Source: Nitrospirota bacterium (GTDB lineage: Bacteria > Nitrospirota > Thermodesulfovibrionia > Thermodesulfovibrionales > UBA6898). Taken from it: a DNA stretch of 64,000 nt. Under the pieces are notes generated by a model. It saw nothing but the letters and a program-made list of their open reading frames with translations. It was not told the DNA's origin and did not search any database. Numbering within the stretch: the first letter of the stretch is position 1; each line of letters starts with the position of its first letter. Where the stretch lies: contig QKDO01000096.1 of the NCBI GenBank assembly GCA_003252075.1, forward strand, positions 1 to 64,000. The letters are read 5' to 3'. This document shows, one piece after another, positions 18,570 through 27,271 of the stretch. Both the position numbers and the translations under genes were made by a program.

Positions 18570-19694
18570 ATGAGAAAAAGTTTTGCGGTAGTGACAGTAT
18601 TTTTTCTTGCAGTAGCAGGTTTTATCGTGCTGAACAGCGCACCGGGCACGGTATCCGCAGTCGATATGTCAGGTGACACGTGCTTCACAGGCCCCAGCCC
18701 TTCTATTGACGCAAAGGTCGTTCCCTCCAAGAACCTCACCTTTGATGCAACCGCGTACATCGCCGGTCATGGCGGACATATTGCCGTCATCGACATGAAG
18801 ACCATGAAGCCCCCAATGGATATGGAGAAGGGAAGAATAGTCCTAACCGAGGCCGGCTCGGAAATGGAAGGCGTTATTGCCGGCATGAGCTTTGAAGAAG
18901 TGAAGAAGCAGGGCGGAACCCATGGACAGGCCATCGTAAGCGAAAAAGGCAAGAAGGTGCTTGTCGCCGGCACATTGAGCGGAGATGTCTACAAGATCGA
19001 TCTCGTCTCCGGCAAGAAGTCCGGTCCATACAAGGTGGGAAAGAAGTTCTGCGGAACAATCGTAGGTCCTGACGGAAAGGTCTATTTCGAAGACATGGCT
19101 GACGGTCATGTTTATGTATGGGACTCCGAAAAGTTGAAGACCGTTGACAAGATGCCTGTCGGCAAGGCAGTCTGCGGCATCCAGTGGACCAAGGGCGCAA
19201 AGAAGGCCTATATCACGGACATGCCGACCGGCATCGTGTACGTGTACGACTGGAAGACCAAGAAGGAGATCAAGCAGATCTCCAGTCCGGAAATGACCTT
19301 CATCCACCAGGCAAGGATGACCCCTGATGGGAAGTATCTTTTCGTCAGCGCACCGAATGAGTTCGATCCCGGCCTGAAGCCCGGAACGCACAAGTCACAG
19401 ATTATCGTTATCAGCACGGACAAGGACGAGATCGTCAAGAGGATCGTACTCCCGGATAACGTCAGGCCGCATGACTTTGCATTCACGGCAGACGGCAAGT
19501 ATGCGTTCCTCGCCTCCAGAACCTATGGCGACGACAGCACCCTGGTTGTCATGGATCTGAAGAACGCTGAGCTCGTTGAAAGCGTGTCGGCATGCGCAGG
19601 CTGCCACAAGGCAGCCGGCATCGAGGTTAAGGTCGACAAGGGTTCCCCGCTGCTTTGCGGCATCGAAGTCGACTGGCACATGGCCAAGAAATAG
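18570..19694 (+). CDS. Secreted beta-propeller c-type cytochrome
   Basis: A 374-residue exported protein. The signal peptide covers about residues 1-31 and ends near VSA. The body is a run of YVTN/YncE-like beta-propeller blades (for example VLVAGTLSGDVYKIDLVSGK, AYITDMPTGIVYVYDWK, KYAFLASRTYGDDSTLVVMDLK), related in fold to cytochrome d1 and amine dehydrogenase propellers. Near the C-terminus is one covalent heme c site, CAGCH. A periplasmic electron-transfer or substrate-oxidising role is likely; substrate unknown. It starts after GGGGAGAG and ends in a strong terminator, so it is probably a single-gene transcript. Confidence 0.7.
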   Translation: MRKSFAVVTVFFLAVAGFIVLNSAPGTVSAVDMSGDTCFTGPSPSIDAKVVPSKNLTFDATAYIAGHGGHIAVIDMKTMKPPMDMEKGRIVLTEAGSEMEGVIAGMSFEEVKKQGGTHGQAIVSEKGKKVLVAGTLSGDVYKIDLVSGKKSGPYKVGKKFCGTIVGPDGKVYFEDMADGHVYVWDSEKLKTVDKMPVGKAVCGIQWTKGAKKAYITDMPTGIVYVYDWKTKKEIKQISSPEMTFIHQARMTPDGKYLFVSAPNEFDPGLKPGTHKSQIIVISTDKDEIVKRIVLPDNVRPHDFAFTADGKYAFLASRTYGDDSTLVVMDLKNAELVESVSACAGCHKAAGIEVKVDKGSPLLCGIEVDWHMAKK

Positions 19695-19723
19695 CGACTC
19701 AGATCTAATTATCGGATCCTGCA

Positions 19724-19753
19724 GGGCCGGGGAATCATTCCCGGCCCTTTTTT
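19724..19753 (+). terminator. Rho-independent terminator
   Basis: A perfect GC-rich stem (GGGCCGGGGA and TCCCGGCCC around ATCAT) followed by TTTTTT, 30 bp after the cytochrome stop. Confidence 0.92.
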
Positions 19754-19839
19754 CTTCTGCACCGTAAATCAAATGACACCGCCGCAACGACCCGGTAATT
19801 GGACTTTTTCATCCTTCACTTCCTATAATAAGAACAAAG

Positions 19840-21045
19840 ATGAAGAAGATAAAAATATCCTGGCTCGCCCTCAAGAACCTCAAGAGAAAATTTATTCGAA
19901 CCTTCGTGCTGCTGCTGCTCGTTGCAGTGGTCACGGGTACGCTGCTGAGCGCCACGATCTTTATCAGCGGAATGCAGAACGCGCTCAGGATAGGCACCTA
20001 CCGGCTTGGGGCCGATGTGCTTGTGGTGCCCGAAAAGAACGAATCTCAGGCAAAAGCCGCGCTCCTGTCCGGTGAGCCGACGAGTTTTTATATGGACGGC
20101 GATGTCTACGACAAGGTAAAGGACGTCGAGGGGGTGAAAAGGGCATCCACGCAGCTTTTTATCAAGCCGACATCCTTCACCTGCTGCTACAACGTAGAGA
20201 CTTTCCTTGTGGCCTTCGACCCGTCTACCGACTTTACCGTCACCCCGTGGCTTCAGAAGAAGCTGAAAAAACCACTCGCTGACGATGAAGTCATTGCCGG
20301 CAGTGCCATGCCGCTCATGACGGATGACATTATTCCCTTCTTCGGCACGCCATTCAACGTCGCGGGTACCCTGGAGCCTACCGGTATGAAATTTTTCGAT
20401 CAGTCGATCTTCATGACCATGCAGGCGGCATTCGAAATGGCGGAGAAATCAAAAGGGAGATCGGTCCAGCCGCTCGAACTTGAGAAGGGAAAGATCTCCG
20501 CCGTCCTCGTCCAGGTGGAAGACGGTTTTACCCCTGAACGGGTAGCCATCAGAATAGAGCATCAAATAGAGGGGATCAAGGCGATCGCCTCCGATGAGGT
20601 GACCAGCACGGTCAGACGGCAGCTGGCAGGCCTGCTCAAGGGCATCCTGCTGATCAGTGCCATCCTCTGGATCCTTGCACTGCTTATGACCGGATTCTCC
20701 TTCTATATGATAGTTAACGAGCGCCAGCGGGAACTGGGCCTGCTCCGTGCAATGGGAGCGACAAAAACACATGTATTCCGGCTGATCATCACCGAGGCTG
20801 TCATTCTTTCGCTTGCCGGAGGAATTGCCGGTATTGTTGCCGGCGGTGGCCTGCTGTCAGTTTCGAAGGCGGTCATCACCCGGAACCTTAAGCTGCCGTA
20901 TTTGCTGCCGTCGCTGCCGGTGCTTACGGAACTCGCTGCAGGAGCGCTGATCTTCGCTGTGATCACCGGACTTCTTGCATCACTTCTGCCGGCGGTCTTC
21001 GCAAGCAGTATGGAACCGTACGATGCGATCAGAAAGGGGGAATAA
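19840..21045 (+). CDS. ABC transporter permease, MacB/FtsX family
   Basis: A 401-residue inner-membrane protein with a span near the N-terminus (TFVLLLLVAVVTGTLLSATIF), a periplasmic MacB-core-like domain of about 230 residues, and three C-terminal spans (ILLISAILWILALLMTGF and two more) of the FtsX type. The cytosolic coupling segment NERQRELGLLRAMGATKTHVFR is typical. It forms an operon with the TPR lipoprotein (2-bp gap) and ATPase that follow. Such systems extract lipoproteins or export small molecules by mechanotransmission; the cargo is not evident. Confidence 0.88.
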   Translation: MKKIKISWLALKNLKRKFIRTFVLLLLVAVVTGTLLSATIFISGMQNALRIGTYRLGADVLVVPEKNESQAKAALLSGEPTSFYMDGDVYDKVKDVEGVKRASTQLFIKPTSFTCCYNVETFLVAFDPSTDFTVTPWLQKKLKKPLADDEVIAGSAMPLMTDDIIPFFGTPFNVAGTLEPTGMKFFDQSIFMTMQAAFEMAEKSKGRSVQPLELEKGKISAVLVQVEDGFTPERVAIRIEHQIEGIKAIASDEVTSTVRRQLAGLLKGILLISAILWILALLMTGFSFYMIVNERQRELGLLRAMGATKTHVFRLIITEAVILSLAGGIAGIVAGGGLLSVSKAVITRNLKLPYLLPSLPVLTELAAGALIFAVITGLLASLLPAVFASSMEPYDAIRKGE

Positions 21046-21046
21046 G

Positions 21047-21682
21047 ATGCCGTCGATGATACACCGTTCACTTGGTCTGTCCACGCTCATGCTAACCGCT
21101 ATTCTCTGCCTGCTTGCGGCATGCGGCAAGGAAGACCGCACGGAAAAGTCCAGGGGGGACGTAGCTACTAACCAGTACTCCGCAGACACCATTTTCGACG
21201 AGGTCTTCAAAAAGGTCCAGCAGAATCCGAATGATGCCGAGGCGATGTATCACCTGGCCGATCTGTATGACCGGAGTTCTCAATACCCCGAGGCCATTGA
21301 AACGTATCGGAAGGTGGTAAAGCTCAAACCGGACATGGGATATGCGTGGTTCAAGATGGCGACTGCCTATGATCGCATGAACCGCCCCGAGGAGGCGATC
21401 GAGACGTTCAAGACCGCTGCAAAGTACCTGCCGAACCATGCGGTGCTCTACAACAACATGGGCATCGCCTACGGCAAGCTCGGGAAATACAACGATGAGA
21501 TCTCTTCCCTGAAGAAAGCTCTCAGCATACGGCCGAATTATTCAGCCGCGCGCTACAACCTCGGCAGGACCTACCTCAAACAGAAGAACAAGGCCGCAGC
21601 CATGAAGGAGTATGAGGAACTCATGAAGTTCGATGAAGGAACTGCCGAAGCCCTGCGCAAAGAGATCGCCGCGGCGACGTGA
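21047..21682 (+). CDS. TPR-repeat lipoprotein
   Basis: A 211-residue exported protein. The lipobox LLAAC lies in ILCLLAACGKED. Three to four TPR units follow (DAEAMYHLADLYDRSSQYPEAI, YAWFKMATAYDRMNRPEEAI, AVLYNNMGIAYGKLGKYNDEI, YSAARYNLGRTYLKQKNKAA). ATG 21047 after GGGGGAATAAG is preferred to the long track start at 20975, which lies inside the permease gene. Its place between a permease and its ATPase suggests a periplasmic partner of that transporter. Confidence 0.82.
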   Translation: MPSMIHRSLGLSTLMLTAILCLLAACGKEDRTEKSRGDVATNQYSADTIFDEVFKKVQQNPNDAEAMYHLADLYDRSSQYPEAIETYRKVVKLKPDMGYAWFKMATAYDRMNRPEEAIETFKTAAKYLPNHAVLYNNMGIAYGKLGKYNDEISSLKKALSIRPNYSAARYNLGRTYLKQKNKAAAMKEYEELMKFDEGTAEALRKEIAAAT

Positions 21683-22374
21683 CAGCGTATGATATCGGAG
21701 GGTATGTGATAGAAGTTTCAGACATTGTAAAGAGCTATTCGATCGGCGGTCAGGCATTGAAAGCTGTCGATCATGCTTCCTTCACGGTACAGCAGGGTGA
21801 GATCATTTCGGTCATCGGCCATTCGGGCAGCGGCAAGACGACTCTCCTGAGCCTTGTGGGCGGGCTGACCAAGCCGGATTCCGGCAAGGTTATTGTCGAC
21901 GGAACGGATATCTGGTCGCTCGACGACAACAGCCGGTCTCATTTCAGGAACCGGAATATGAGCTTTATCTACCAGTTCTCAAGTCTTATCCCTACGCTTA
22001 CCTCGCTGGAGAATATCCTTCTTCCGACCGCATTCGGTGATTTCCCCGGGGACGTGAGGGCATACGCAGAAGAACTTATCGAACGTGTCGGTCTGAAGGA
22101 AAAGACCAATGCGTATCCTTCACACCTTTCCGGAGGGCAGCAGCGAAGAATAGCGATCGCACGCGCCTTTATCAACAGACCTTCCGTGGTGCTTGCTGAC
22201 GAGCCGACCGGCGACCTCGATGAGGAGACAGAACAGGACATTATCCGGCTGTTCAGTGAGATGAACGGCGCGTTAAAGACCACCTTTATCATCGTCACCC
22301 ACAACAAGGAGATAGCGGGCCAGGCAGCCAGGCAGCTCAGGATGAGCAACGGCATTCTGACCGGTGCCGCTTAG
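21679..22374 (+). CDS. ABC transporter ATPase, LolD/MacB type
   Basis: A 231-residue ATPase with Walker A GHSGSGKTTLLS, Q-loop YQFSSLIPTLTSLENI, signature LSGGQQRRIAIARAF, Walker B VVLADEPTGDLDE and switch TFIIVTHNKEIA. The sequence between Q-loop and signature is that of the LolD/MacB/FtsE group, matching the permease two genes upstream. The GTG start at 21679 overlaps the lipoprotein stop (GTGA); a second GTG at 21706 is possible. It converges with mnmA, whose stop lies 11 bp away. Confidence 0.9.
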   Translation: MTAYDIGGYVIEVSDIVKSYSIGGQALKAVDHASFTVQQGEIISVIGHSGSGKTTLLSLVGGLTKPDSGKVIVDGTDIWSLDDNSRSHFRNRNMSFIYQFSSLIPTLTSLENILLPTAFGDFPGDVRAYAEELIERVGLKEKTNAYPSHLSGGQQRRIAIARAFINRPSVVLADEPTGDLDEETEQDIIRLFSEMNGALKTTFIIVTHNKEIAGQAARQLRMSNGILTGAA

Positions 22375-22385
22375 TATCATCTCCC

Positions 22386-23495
22386 CTATTCATCGATGAT
22401 GATGCCGCCGCCGATCACGGTATCACCATCATAGAAAACCGCGCTCTGGCCGGGTGCCGGGGCCCACTGCGGCGCATCGAAGATGACGGCAACCCGTCCA
22501 CCGTCCAGCTCTATCACTGCTGGTCTGGCCTCCATCATCGAACGAACCTTCACACCGGCGCGCCGTGAGCTCGTCTCAGGGTTGTACAGCCAGTTCAGAT
22601 CGCCGACCCTGATACGCCGTCGCATGGCAGATTCCCTGCTCCCCACATGGACAGCGTTCCGCTGCCTGTCGATCCTCGCAACAAAGCGGGGTTCGAGAGA
22701 TGCAATGCCCAACCCTTTTCGCTGGCCCAGCGTATACCGGTAGATACCATCGTGCGTTCCGATCCTTTGGCCGTCCGGACCGATGATTGGTCCCGGTCTC
22801 CTTATATCGGGAGCGAGTATCTCGAGAAACCTGCAGTAATCATTGTCTTCGATAAAACAGATCTCCTGACTCTCCGGCCTGTCAGCCGCAGGAAACCCGC
22901 GTGAACGTGCGACCTCCCGCACCTGATCTTTCGTGTACTCGCCAAGGGGCAGCAGGAGCCGCTCTAATTGCCCCTTATCGAGCACGTACAGGACATATGA
23001 CTGGTCCTTCCTCTGATCGACGCTTTTCTGCAGCAGGATCTCTGCATTCAGCCCGTCTTTTCCGGCCATTTTCGTCACGCTCCCTGTTCCCTGTCCCCTG
23101 ACCCTCACTATCTTCGCGTAGTGACCCGTAGCTATATACTCGGCTCCCGCTTCATCAGCGGCCTTCAATAACTCGGGGAACTTGATCTGTTTATTGCAGA
23201 GAATGCAGGGATTCGGCGTCATCCCCATTCTATAGGCTTCAGCAAAAGGGTCTATCACCTTTTCATAAAATGCTCCGCGTACATCTATGGTCCGCAGCGG
23301 TATGCCAAGCACCTCAGCGGTCCGCTCAGCGCTGTCCCTCGCCTCGAACGAACAGCAGGCTGAAGCTTGCGTCTTCAATCGCGCCTCCCACAGAACGAAG
23401 CTGACCCCTTCAACCTCATAGCCCTGCTGCTTGAGCAGATAAGCCGTGACTGTTGAATCAACACCACCGCTCATGCCGACCATCACCTTTGTCAT
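22386..23495 (-). CDS. mnmA: tRNA-specific 2-thiouridylase MnmA
   Basis: Thiolates U34 in the wobble position of Lys, Glu and Gln tRNAs. The ATP-binding PP-loop is GMSGGVDSTVTAYLL. The two catalytic cysteines are in NPCILCNKQIKF and SQEICFIEDNDYC. GHYAKIV and the C-terminal barrel (ARAV-like KVRSMMEARPAVIE) are present. Compared with the usual family layout there is an extra stretch after GHYAKIV (RVRGQGTGSVTKMAGKDGL), encoded by a purine-rich repeat-like sequence like that in bioW. The first base pairs of the gene lie opposite the upstream region of argJ. Confidence 0.95.
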   Translation of the reverse strand: MTKVMVGMSGGVDSTVTAYLLKQQGYEVEGVSFVLWEARLKTQASACCSFEARDSAERTAEVLGIPLRTIDVRGAFYEKVIDPFAEAYRMGMTPNPCILCNKQIKFPELLKAADEAGAEYIATGHYAKIVRVRGQGTGSVTKMAGKDGLNAEILLQKSVDQRKDQSYVLYVLDKGQLERLLLPLGEYTKDQVREVARSRGFPAADRPESQEICFIEDNDYCRFLEILAPDIRRPGPIIGPDGQRIGTHDGIYRYTLGQRKGLGIASLEPRFVARIDRQRNAVHVGSRESAMRRRIRVGDLNWLYNPETSSRRAGVKVRSMMEARPAVIELDGGRVAVIFDAPQWAPAPGQSAVFYDGDTVIGGGIIIDE

Positions 23496-23589
23496 GTATG
23501 TACTCTACCATAGGGCATTTGTGCTGATACAGATTGCCATAAGAAATAATCCCCGTTTTAGCGGAGTTGTTGTTGAAAACGGGAGCGGG

Positions 23590-24804
23590 ATGCTTTATCC
23601 TAGCTGTATGAAACAGGCACCGGTAATAATGATACCAAAAGGGTTTTTCTTTGCTGTTGCTGAGGCGGCAATCAAGAAGCCGGGGAGAAAAGACCTCGCA
23701 CTGATCTTCTCAGAGGCAGAAGCATCCATTGCCGGCACCTTCACAACCAATGCGGTGAAAGCCGCACCGGTTCAGCTCTGCATGACGAAAATACGCACCG
23801 GCAAAGGACAGGCGATTGTAGTTAACAGCGGCAATGCCAATGCCTGCACTGGCAGGCAGGGCATGAAAGACGCGCGGGATATGATCACCACAGCAGCACG
23901 CCAGATCGGCATTCAGCCGTCCCTCGCTTATATCTGTTCGACCGGAGTTATTGGAACACCTCTGCCCATGCAAAGGATCATCCCGGCCATCGGTTCGCTG
24001 ACGGGCAGCCTCGGCACAGCGTCTTTTGACGACGTGGCACATGCCATCATGACTACCGATACCTTCCCGAAGATCGCGTCGCGGGCGGTCAAGATCGCGG
24101 GCAGGCAGGGTGTAATCGCGGGAATATGTAAGGGAGCCGGCATGATCGCCCCGAACATGGCGACCATGCTCTGTTTCCTGATCACGGACATTGCGATCGA
24201 AAAGAAGACCCTTCAGGCAGCGCTGAAAAACTCCGTCCGGAAGTCCTTTAACAGAATAACCATTGACGGCGATATGTCGACGAACGACACCGCCATGATC
24301 ATGGCAAACGGGTTATTGGGAAACAGGACGTTGCAGCTGACATCGAGGGATTTCCCCGCATTCGGTAACGCGCTCGACAATCTTACGTCTGAGCTTTCCA
24401 GACTTATCGTCAGAGATGGGGAAGGTGCCACAAAACTGGTGGAGGTTGTTGTCAAAAATGCTAAAAGCGGTGCCGATGCGGAAAAAGCTGCTTTTGCAAT
24501 CGCAAATTCCAGTCTGGTAAAGACCGCGATATTCGGCAATGACGCGAACTGGGGAAGGATCATGGCTGCGGCAGGTTACGCAGGGGCACACTTCAACCCT
24601 GATAAAGCGGACATCTTCTTCAATAACATCCAGGTCGTGAAGAACGGCATCGCGACCAATAAGGACCGGGAAGCGACCAGGGAGATGACAAAGAAAGAAC
24701 TGACGATAACTCTCGATCTTCACGCGGGCAGGGCATCCGCTCATGTCCTTACCTGCGATCTGACCGAAGATTACATCCGCATCAATGCGGAGTACCGGAC
24801 GTGA
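23590..24804 (+). CDS. argJ: Bifunctional ornithine acetyltransferase/N-acetylglutamate synthase ArgJ
   Basis: It recycles the acetyl group from N-acetylornithine to glutamate in arginine synthesis. The precursor self-cleaves before the nucleophilic Thr in KGAGMIAPNMATML, which is intact. Other conserved blocks are NSGNANACTG, TIDGDMSTNDTAM and FGNDANWGRIMAAAGYAG. The track start (23446) runs antisense into mnmA; ATG 23590 after GGGAGCGGG is preferred, and ATG 23608 is the alternative. Length is about 404 residues, as in the family. Confidence 0.92.
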   Translation: MLYPSCMKQAPVIMIPKGFFFAVAEAAIKKPGRKDLALIFSEAEASIAGTFTTNAVKAAPVQLCMTKIRTGKGQAIVVNSGNANACTGRQGMKDARDMITTAARQIGIQPSLAYICSTGVIGTPLPMQRIIPAIGSLTGSLGTASFDDVAHAIMTTDTFPKIASRAVKIAGRQGVIAGICKGAGMIAPNMATMLCFLITDIAIEKKTLQAALKNSVRKSFNRITIDGDMSTNDTAMIMANGLLGNRTLQLTSRDFPAFGNALDNLTSELSRLIVRDGEGATKLVEVVVKNAKSGADAEKAAFAIANSSLVKTAIFGNDANWGRIMAAAGYAGAHFNPDKADIFFNNIQVVKNGIATNKDREATREMTKKELTITLDLHAGRASAHVLTCDLTEDYIRINAEYRT

Positions 24805-24915
24805 CAAGTTCTCTCAGCGTGAGGAGGTCAAGAAAGGCCTTGGCAAGCAGTTTATCGCGGTACGCTGTCTGCAAAGGGTCTTTGCCGCCGGTAGGGGCCG
24901 GAGAGTCCGAAGGTA

Positions 24916-25245
24916 ATGTTTGATCAAAGAAGAACAGAGCGGCAGGAATATGCAGGGGAAAAGGTGGAATTTTCCCTGGACCCTTTTTTGAAAAGCGGAA
25001 TATATGAGGCTGCCCTCGTAAATCTTAGTGAAGATGGCATGTGTTTTCTGTCATCGACGCCCCTCACCGTGGGACAACAGATAACGCTTAATGGTTTTAT
25101 GTCCATCACCACTCAAACTGCGGTGGTAATGTGGACTGAACAATGCGATGAGGCCAATCCCTTCGTTCCGCCCAACAATGTTTCATACAAGATAGGGGTG
25201 CGGTTTATGGGAAGCAAAGAAGCCGCATGGGAAGAACGTCAGTGA
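24916..25245 (+). CDS. PilZ-domain cyclic di-GMP-binding protein
   Basis: A 109-residue single-domain protein. The c-di-GMP-binding motifs are RRTER near the N-terminus (RxxxR) and NLSEDGMCF (D/N-x-S-x-x-G). ALVNLSEDGMCFLSS and FIIMW-like strands complete the barrel (TAVVMWTEQCDEAN, YKIGVRFMG). It probably acts as a c-di-GMP effector through protein contact. The 111-bp gap after argJ has no clear promoter; GTCCGAAGG precedes the ATG. Confidence 0.8.
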   Translation: MFDQRRTERQEYAGEKVEFSLDPFLKSGIYEAALVNLSEDGMCFLSSTPLTVGQQITLNGFMSITTQTAVVMWTEQCDEANPFVPPNNVSYKIGVRFMGSKEAAWEERQ

Positions 25246-25279
25246 TACGCTTATAACCTATCCCCGATCATGATTCGGG

Positions 25280-25375
25280 TCATCTGAAACACGCCGCATA
25301 CGTTCGTCGCGTAACATACGGCACCGCACAGTTCGAGACAGCGGAACCGCTGCAGGTAGTGTGGGCCGTCATCAT
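25280..25375 (-). CDS. Possible 31-residue cysteine-containing peptide
   Basis: Two ATG codons follow a near-consensus ribosome-binding site (GGAGGGG with a five-base spacer before ATG 25375). The peptide has three cysteines (TTCSGSAVSNCAV ... AACFR). The stop is followed by CCCGA/TCGGG arms that may form a weak hairpin. No family is recognised. It lies downstream of cooC on the same strand. Only the translation signals support it. Confidence 0.25.
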   Translation of the reverse strand: MMTAHTTCSGSAVSNCAVPYVTRRTYAACFR

Positions 25376-25522
25376 TATTACCCCTCCTGAAAACAGCACG
25401 TTACGGCAACGGATAGCGCCCTGCTTTTTTTTCAGGACAGAGATATTACCGTTCCCGTACCTGCCCATTCGTTAAAAGGGATATCCGACAGGCAGGACGA
25501 TGCAACCGGCACGATACAAGCC

Positions 25523-26290
25523 TCAGGGAATCTGAAATGCATCGAGGATCGAAAAGACTGTGCGGACTGCAGGCGAGTCCCCGGGCAGGTCCACGATAGC
25601 TTTGCCGGCAAGGTCGTTCTCGAATACGGCCCTGTCCTGCGGTACCAGTCCCGCCACCTCCAGTCCAAGGCTCTCAGCAAAGGACTTCAGTTCCGTCCCT
25701 TCTTCTCCCGCAACACGGTTGATGATAAGCGCATACTTTGCTATGTCAAGGTTCAGTTCCGTGACCAGATCGGCTATCCTGCGGGCTGTCCTGATTCCGC
25801 GAACAGTAGGGTCGCTGACAATCAGGAGCAGATCGACCGTGTGGGTCGTCCTCCTGCTCAGATGCTCCATGCCGGCCTCGTTGTCGATCACAACATAGGG
25901 ATAGGTCTCCGACAGTTTGTCCGTATACTTCCTGATGATGTTATTTGCGGCACAGTAGCAGCCAGGTCCCTCGGGCCGCCCCATGACCATAAGATCAAAA
26001 CCTTTTGCCTCTATGACAGACTGCTGGACCTGGTAGTCGAAGAGCTGCTCCATGGACATGCCGCCGGGGCGCTCACCTCCGCCGCGTATCGCTTCCAGCG
26101 ATTCTTCACGCAGGTGGCCAATGGTCGCGTGTACCGGCACCCCCAGCGCTTCATTCAGACATGCATTGCTGTCTGCGTCGACCGCCAGTACCGGTTTTTT
26201 TTTCTTCTCCATGATATACCGCACTGATAGTCCGGCGATGCTCGTTTTGCCGGTTCCGCCCTTTCCTGCAAGTGCTATCACGTATGCCAT
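25523..26290 (-). CDS. cooC: CooC/AcsF-type nickel-insertion ATPase
   Basis: A MinD-like P-loop ATPase of 255 residues that matures carbon monoxide dehydrogenase or acetyl-CoA synthase by delivering nickel. The deviant Walker A with signature Lys is AGKGGTGKTS. The Ni/Zn-binding CxC is in PGCYCAANN and the switch motif VVIDNEAGMEHLSRR is the one specific to CooC. GAGAGG precedes the ATG. No CODH or ACS gene is in the window, so the client must be encoded elsewhere. Confidence 0.88.
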   Translation of the reverse strand: MAYVIALAGKGGTGKTSIAGLSVRYIMEKKKKPVLAVDADSNACLNEALGVPVHATIGHLREESLEAIRGGGERPGGMSMEQLFDYQVQQSVIEAKGFDLMVMGRPEGPGCYCAANNIIRKYTDKLSETYPYVVIDNEAGMEHLSRRTTHTVDLLLIVSDPTVRGIRTARRIADLVTELNLDIAKYALIINRVAGEEGTELKSFAESLGLEVAGLVPQDRAVFENDLAGKAIVDLPGDSPAVRTVFSILDAFQIP

Positions 26291-26390
26291 GTATCTTTAC
26301 CTCTCTTCATTATTTTTCACCTTGCATGAAAATAGTGATATGAACAAAGCCCGTAGTTTTGTGGAAACCACACCGTGTGAGATCTTTGGT

Positions 26391-27116
26391 TCAAAGTTTC
26401 TTGAATCTTTCCCTCACTTCAACAGCCTTGCCGCAGGTATATTCTCCCTCGGGACAGGGTCCGCTCACGCACCCGGGTCCGCTTCCTGCAAACACTGTCG
26501 GCGCGATACGGTTCACCAGTTTGAGCATTTCTACGGCCATCTGCCGTATTTCCCACTGCGCCCTGTTGCAACACCGCTGCCTGAAGAAATGGAGCAGTTC
26601 CCGGGCATTCATGGTAATCATGATCTTGGTCTCGGCTGCATTCGGGAGAACGAAACGGGCGTCCTGGTTGGCTGCCTCGCCTTTTATACCCTTTTTGCCC
26701 AGTTTCTTCACAATATGGTTATATGCCTTCTGCGCCTTTTGCATGAAATCCGCAAAATAGCGCTCGAGTTCAGCATCACCCTGTATCGCCTGTGGAATGA
26801 CATAATCGAACCCGTCCGCTTCGCTCACATACCGTTGTGACTGCTGGGAATAACTTGCGAGACGATGACGGACGAGCTGGTGGGAACACGCCCGTGATAT
26901 ACCTTCTACTGCAAAGGTGAACGCGGCATGTTCTATGGGACTCATATGGCCCATCTTCATGAGCTTTTCCACGAATCCTTTCTGGTCCTTTGCTGCAATC
27001 TTCTGCATAAGCGAATCAATGTCAGAAGGGCTGTAACAGAGCTTCGCAGCCATGGCAATGGCAGCCTCAGGATTCGGGGTATGGGCAAGCAGGACCACGT
27101 TGAGATTGGTTTGCAC
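26391..27116 (-). CDS. thyX: Flavin-dependent thymidylate synthase ThyX
   Basis: Makes dTMP from dUMP using methylene-THF and FAD/NADPH. The ThyX motif RHRxxSxxxxSQR is present as RHRLASYSQQSQR. FFRQRCCNRAQWEIR and the upstream MGHMSPIEHAAFTF are also typical. At 241 residues it is a normal length. The C-terminal tail has several cysteines (GPGCVSGPCPEGEYTCGK) that could bind metal, seen in some anaerobe ThyX proteins. The start is GTG 27116 with GAGGAG seven bases before it. Confidence 0.95.
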   Translation of the reverse strand: MQTNLNVVLLAHTPNPEAAIAMAAKLCYSPSDIDSLMQKIAAKDQKGFVEKLMKMGHMSPIEHAAFTFAVEGISRACSHQLVRHRLASYSQQSQRYVSEADGFDYVIPQAIQGDAELERYFADFMQKAQKAYNHIVKKLGKKGIKGEAANQDARFVLPNAAETKIMITMNARELLHFFRQRCCNRAQWEIRQMAVEMLKLVNRIAPTVFAGSGPGCVSGPCPEGEYTCGKAVEVRERFKKL

Positions 27117-27271
27117 GGTCTTCTCCTCGCTACGTCTTTATTCATATATTAGATATCTTCATTTGTTTAGTCAATTTGTGGTTGATTGCATATAGGGTTT
27201 ACGATAAGGCTCGTTACCGAGAGATTGTGCTGTTTAATCCACTAATGATGTATAATATCACCAGCTAACGC

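Noticed and set aside
24782-24915. Minus-strand frame ending over the argJ 3' end with a protein-like stretch (DKLLAKAFLDLLTLREL)
   Set aside because: It lies mostly in the gap before the PilZ gene and extends antisense into that gene; no start with a ribosome-binding site was found. Possibly a relic, but unsupported.
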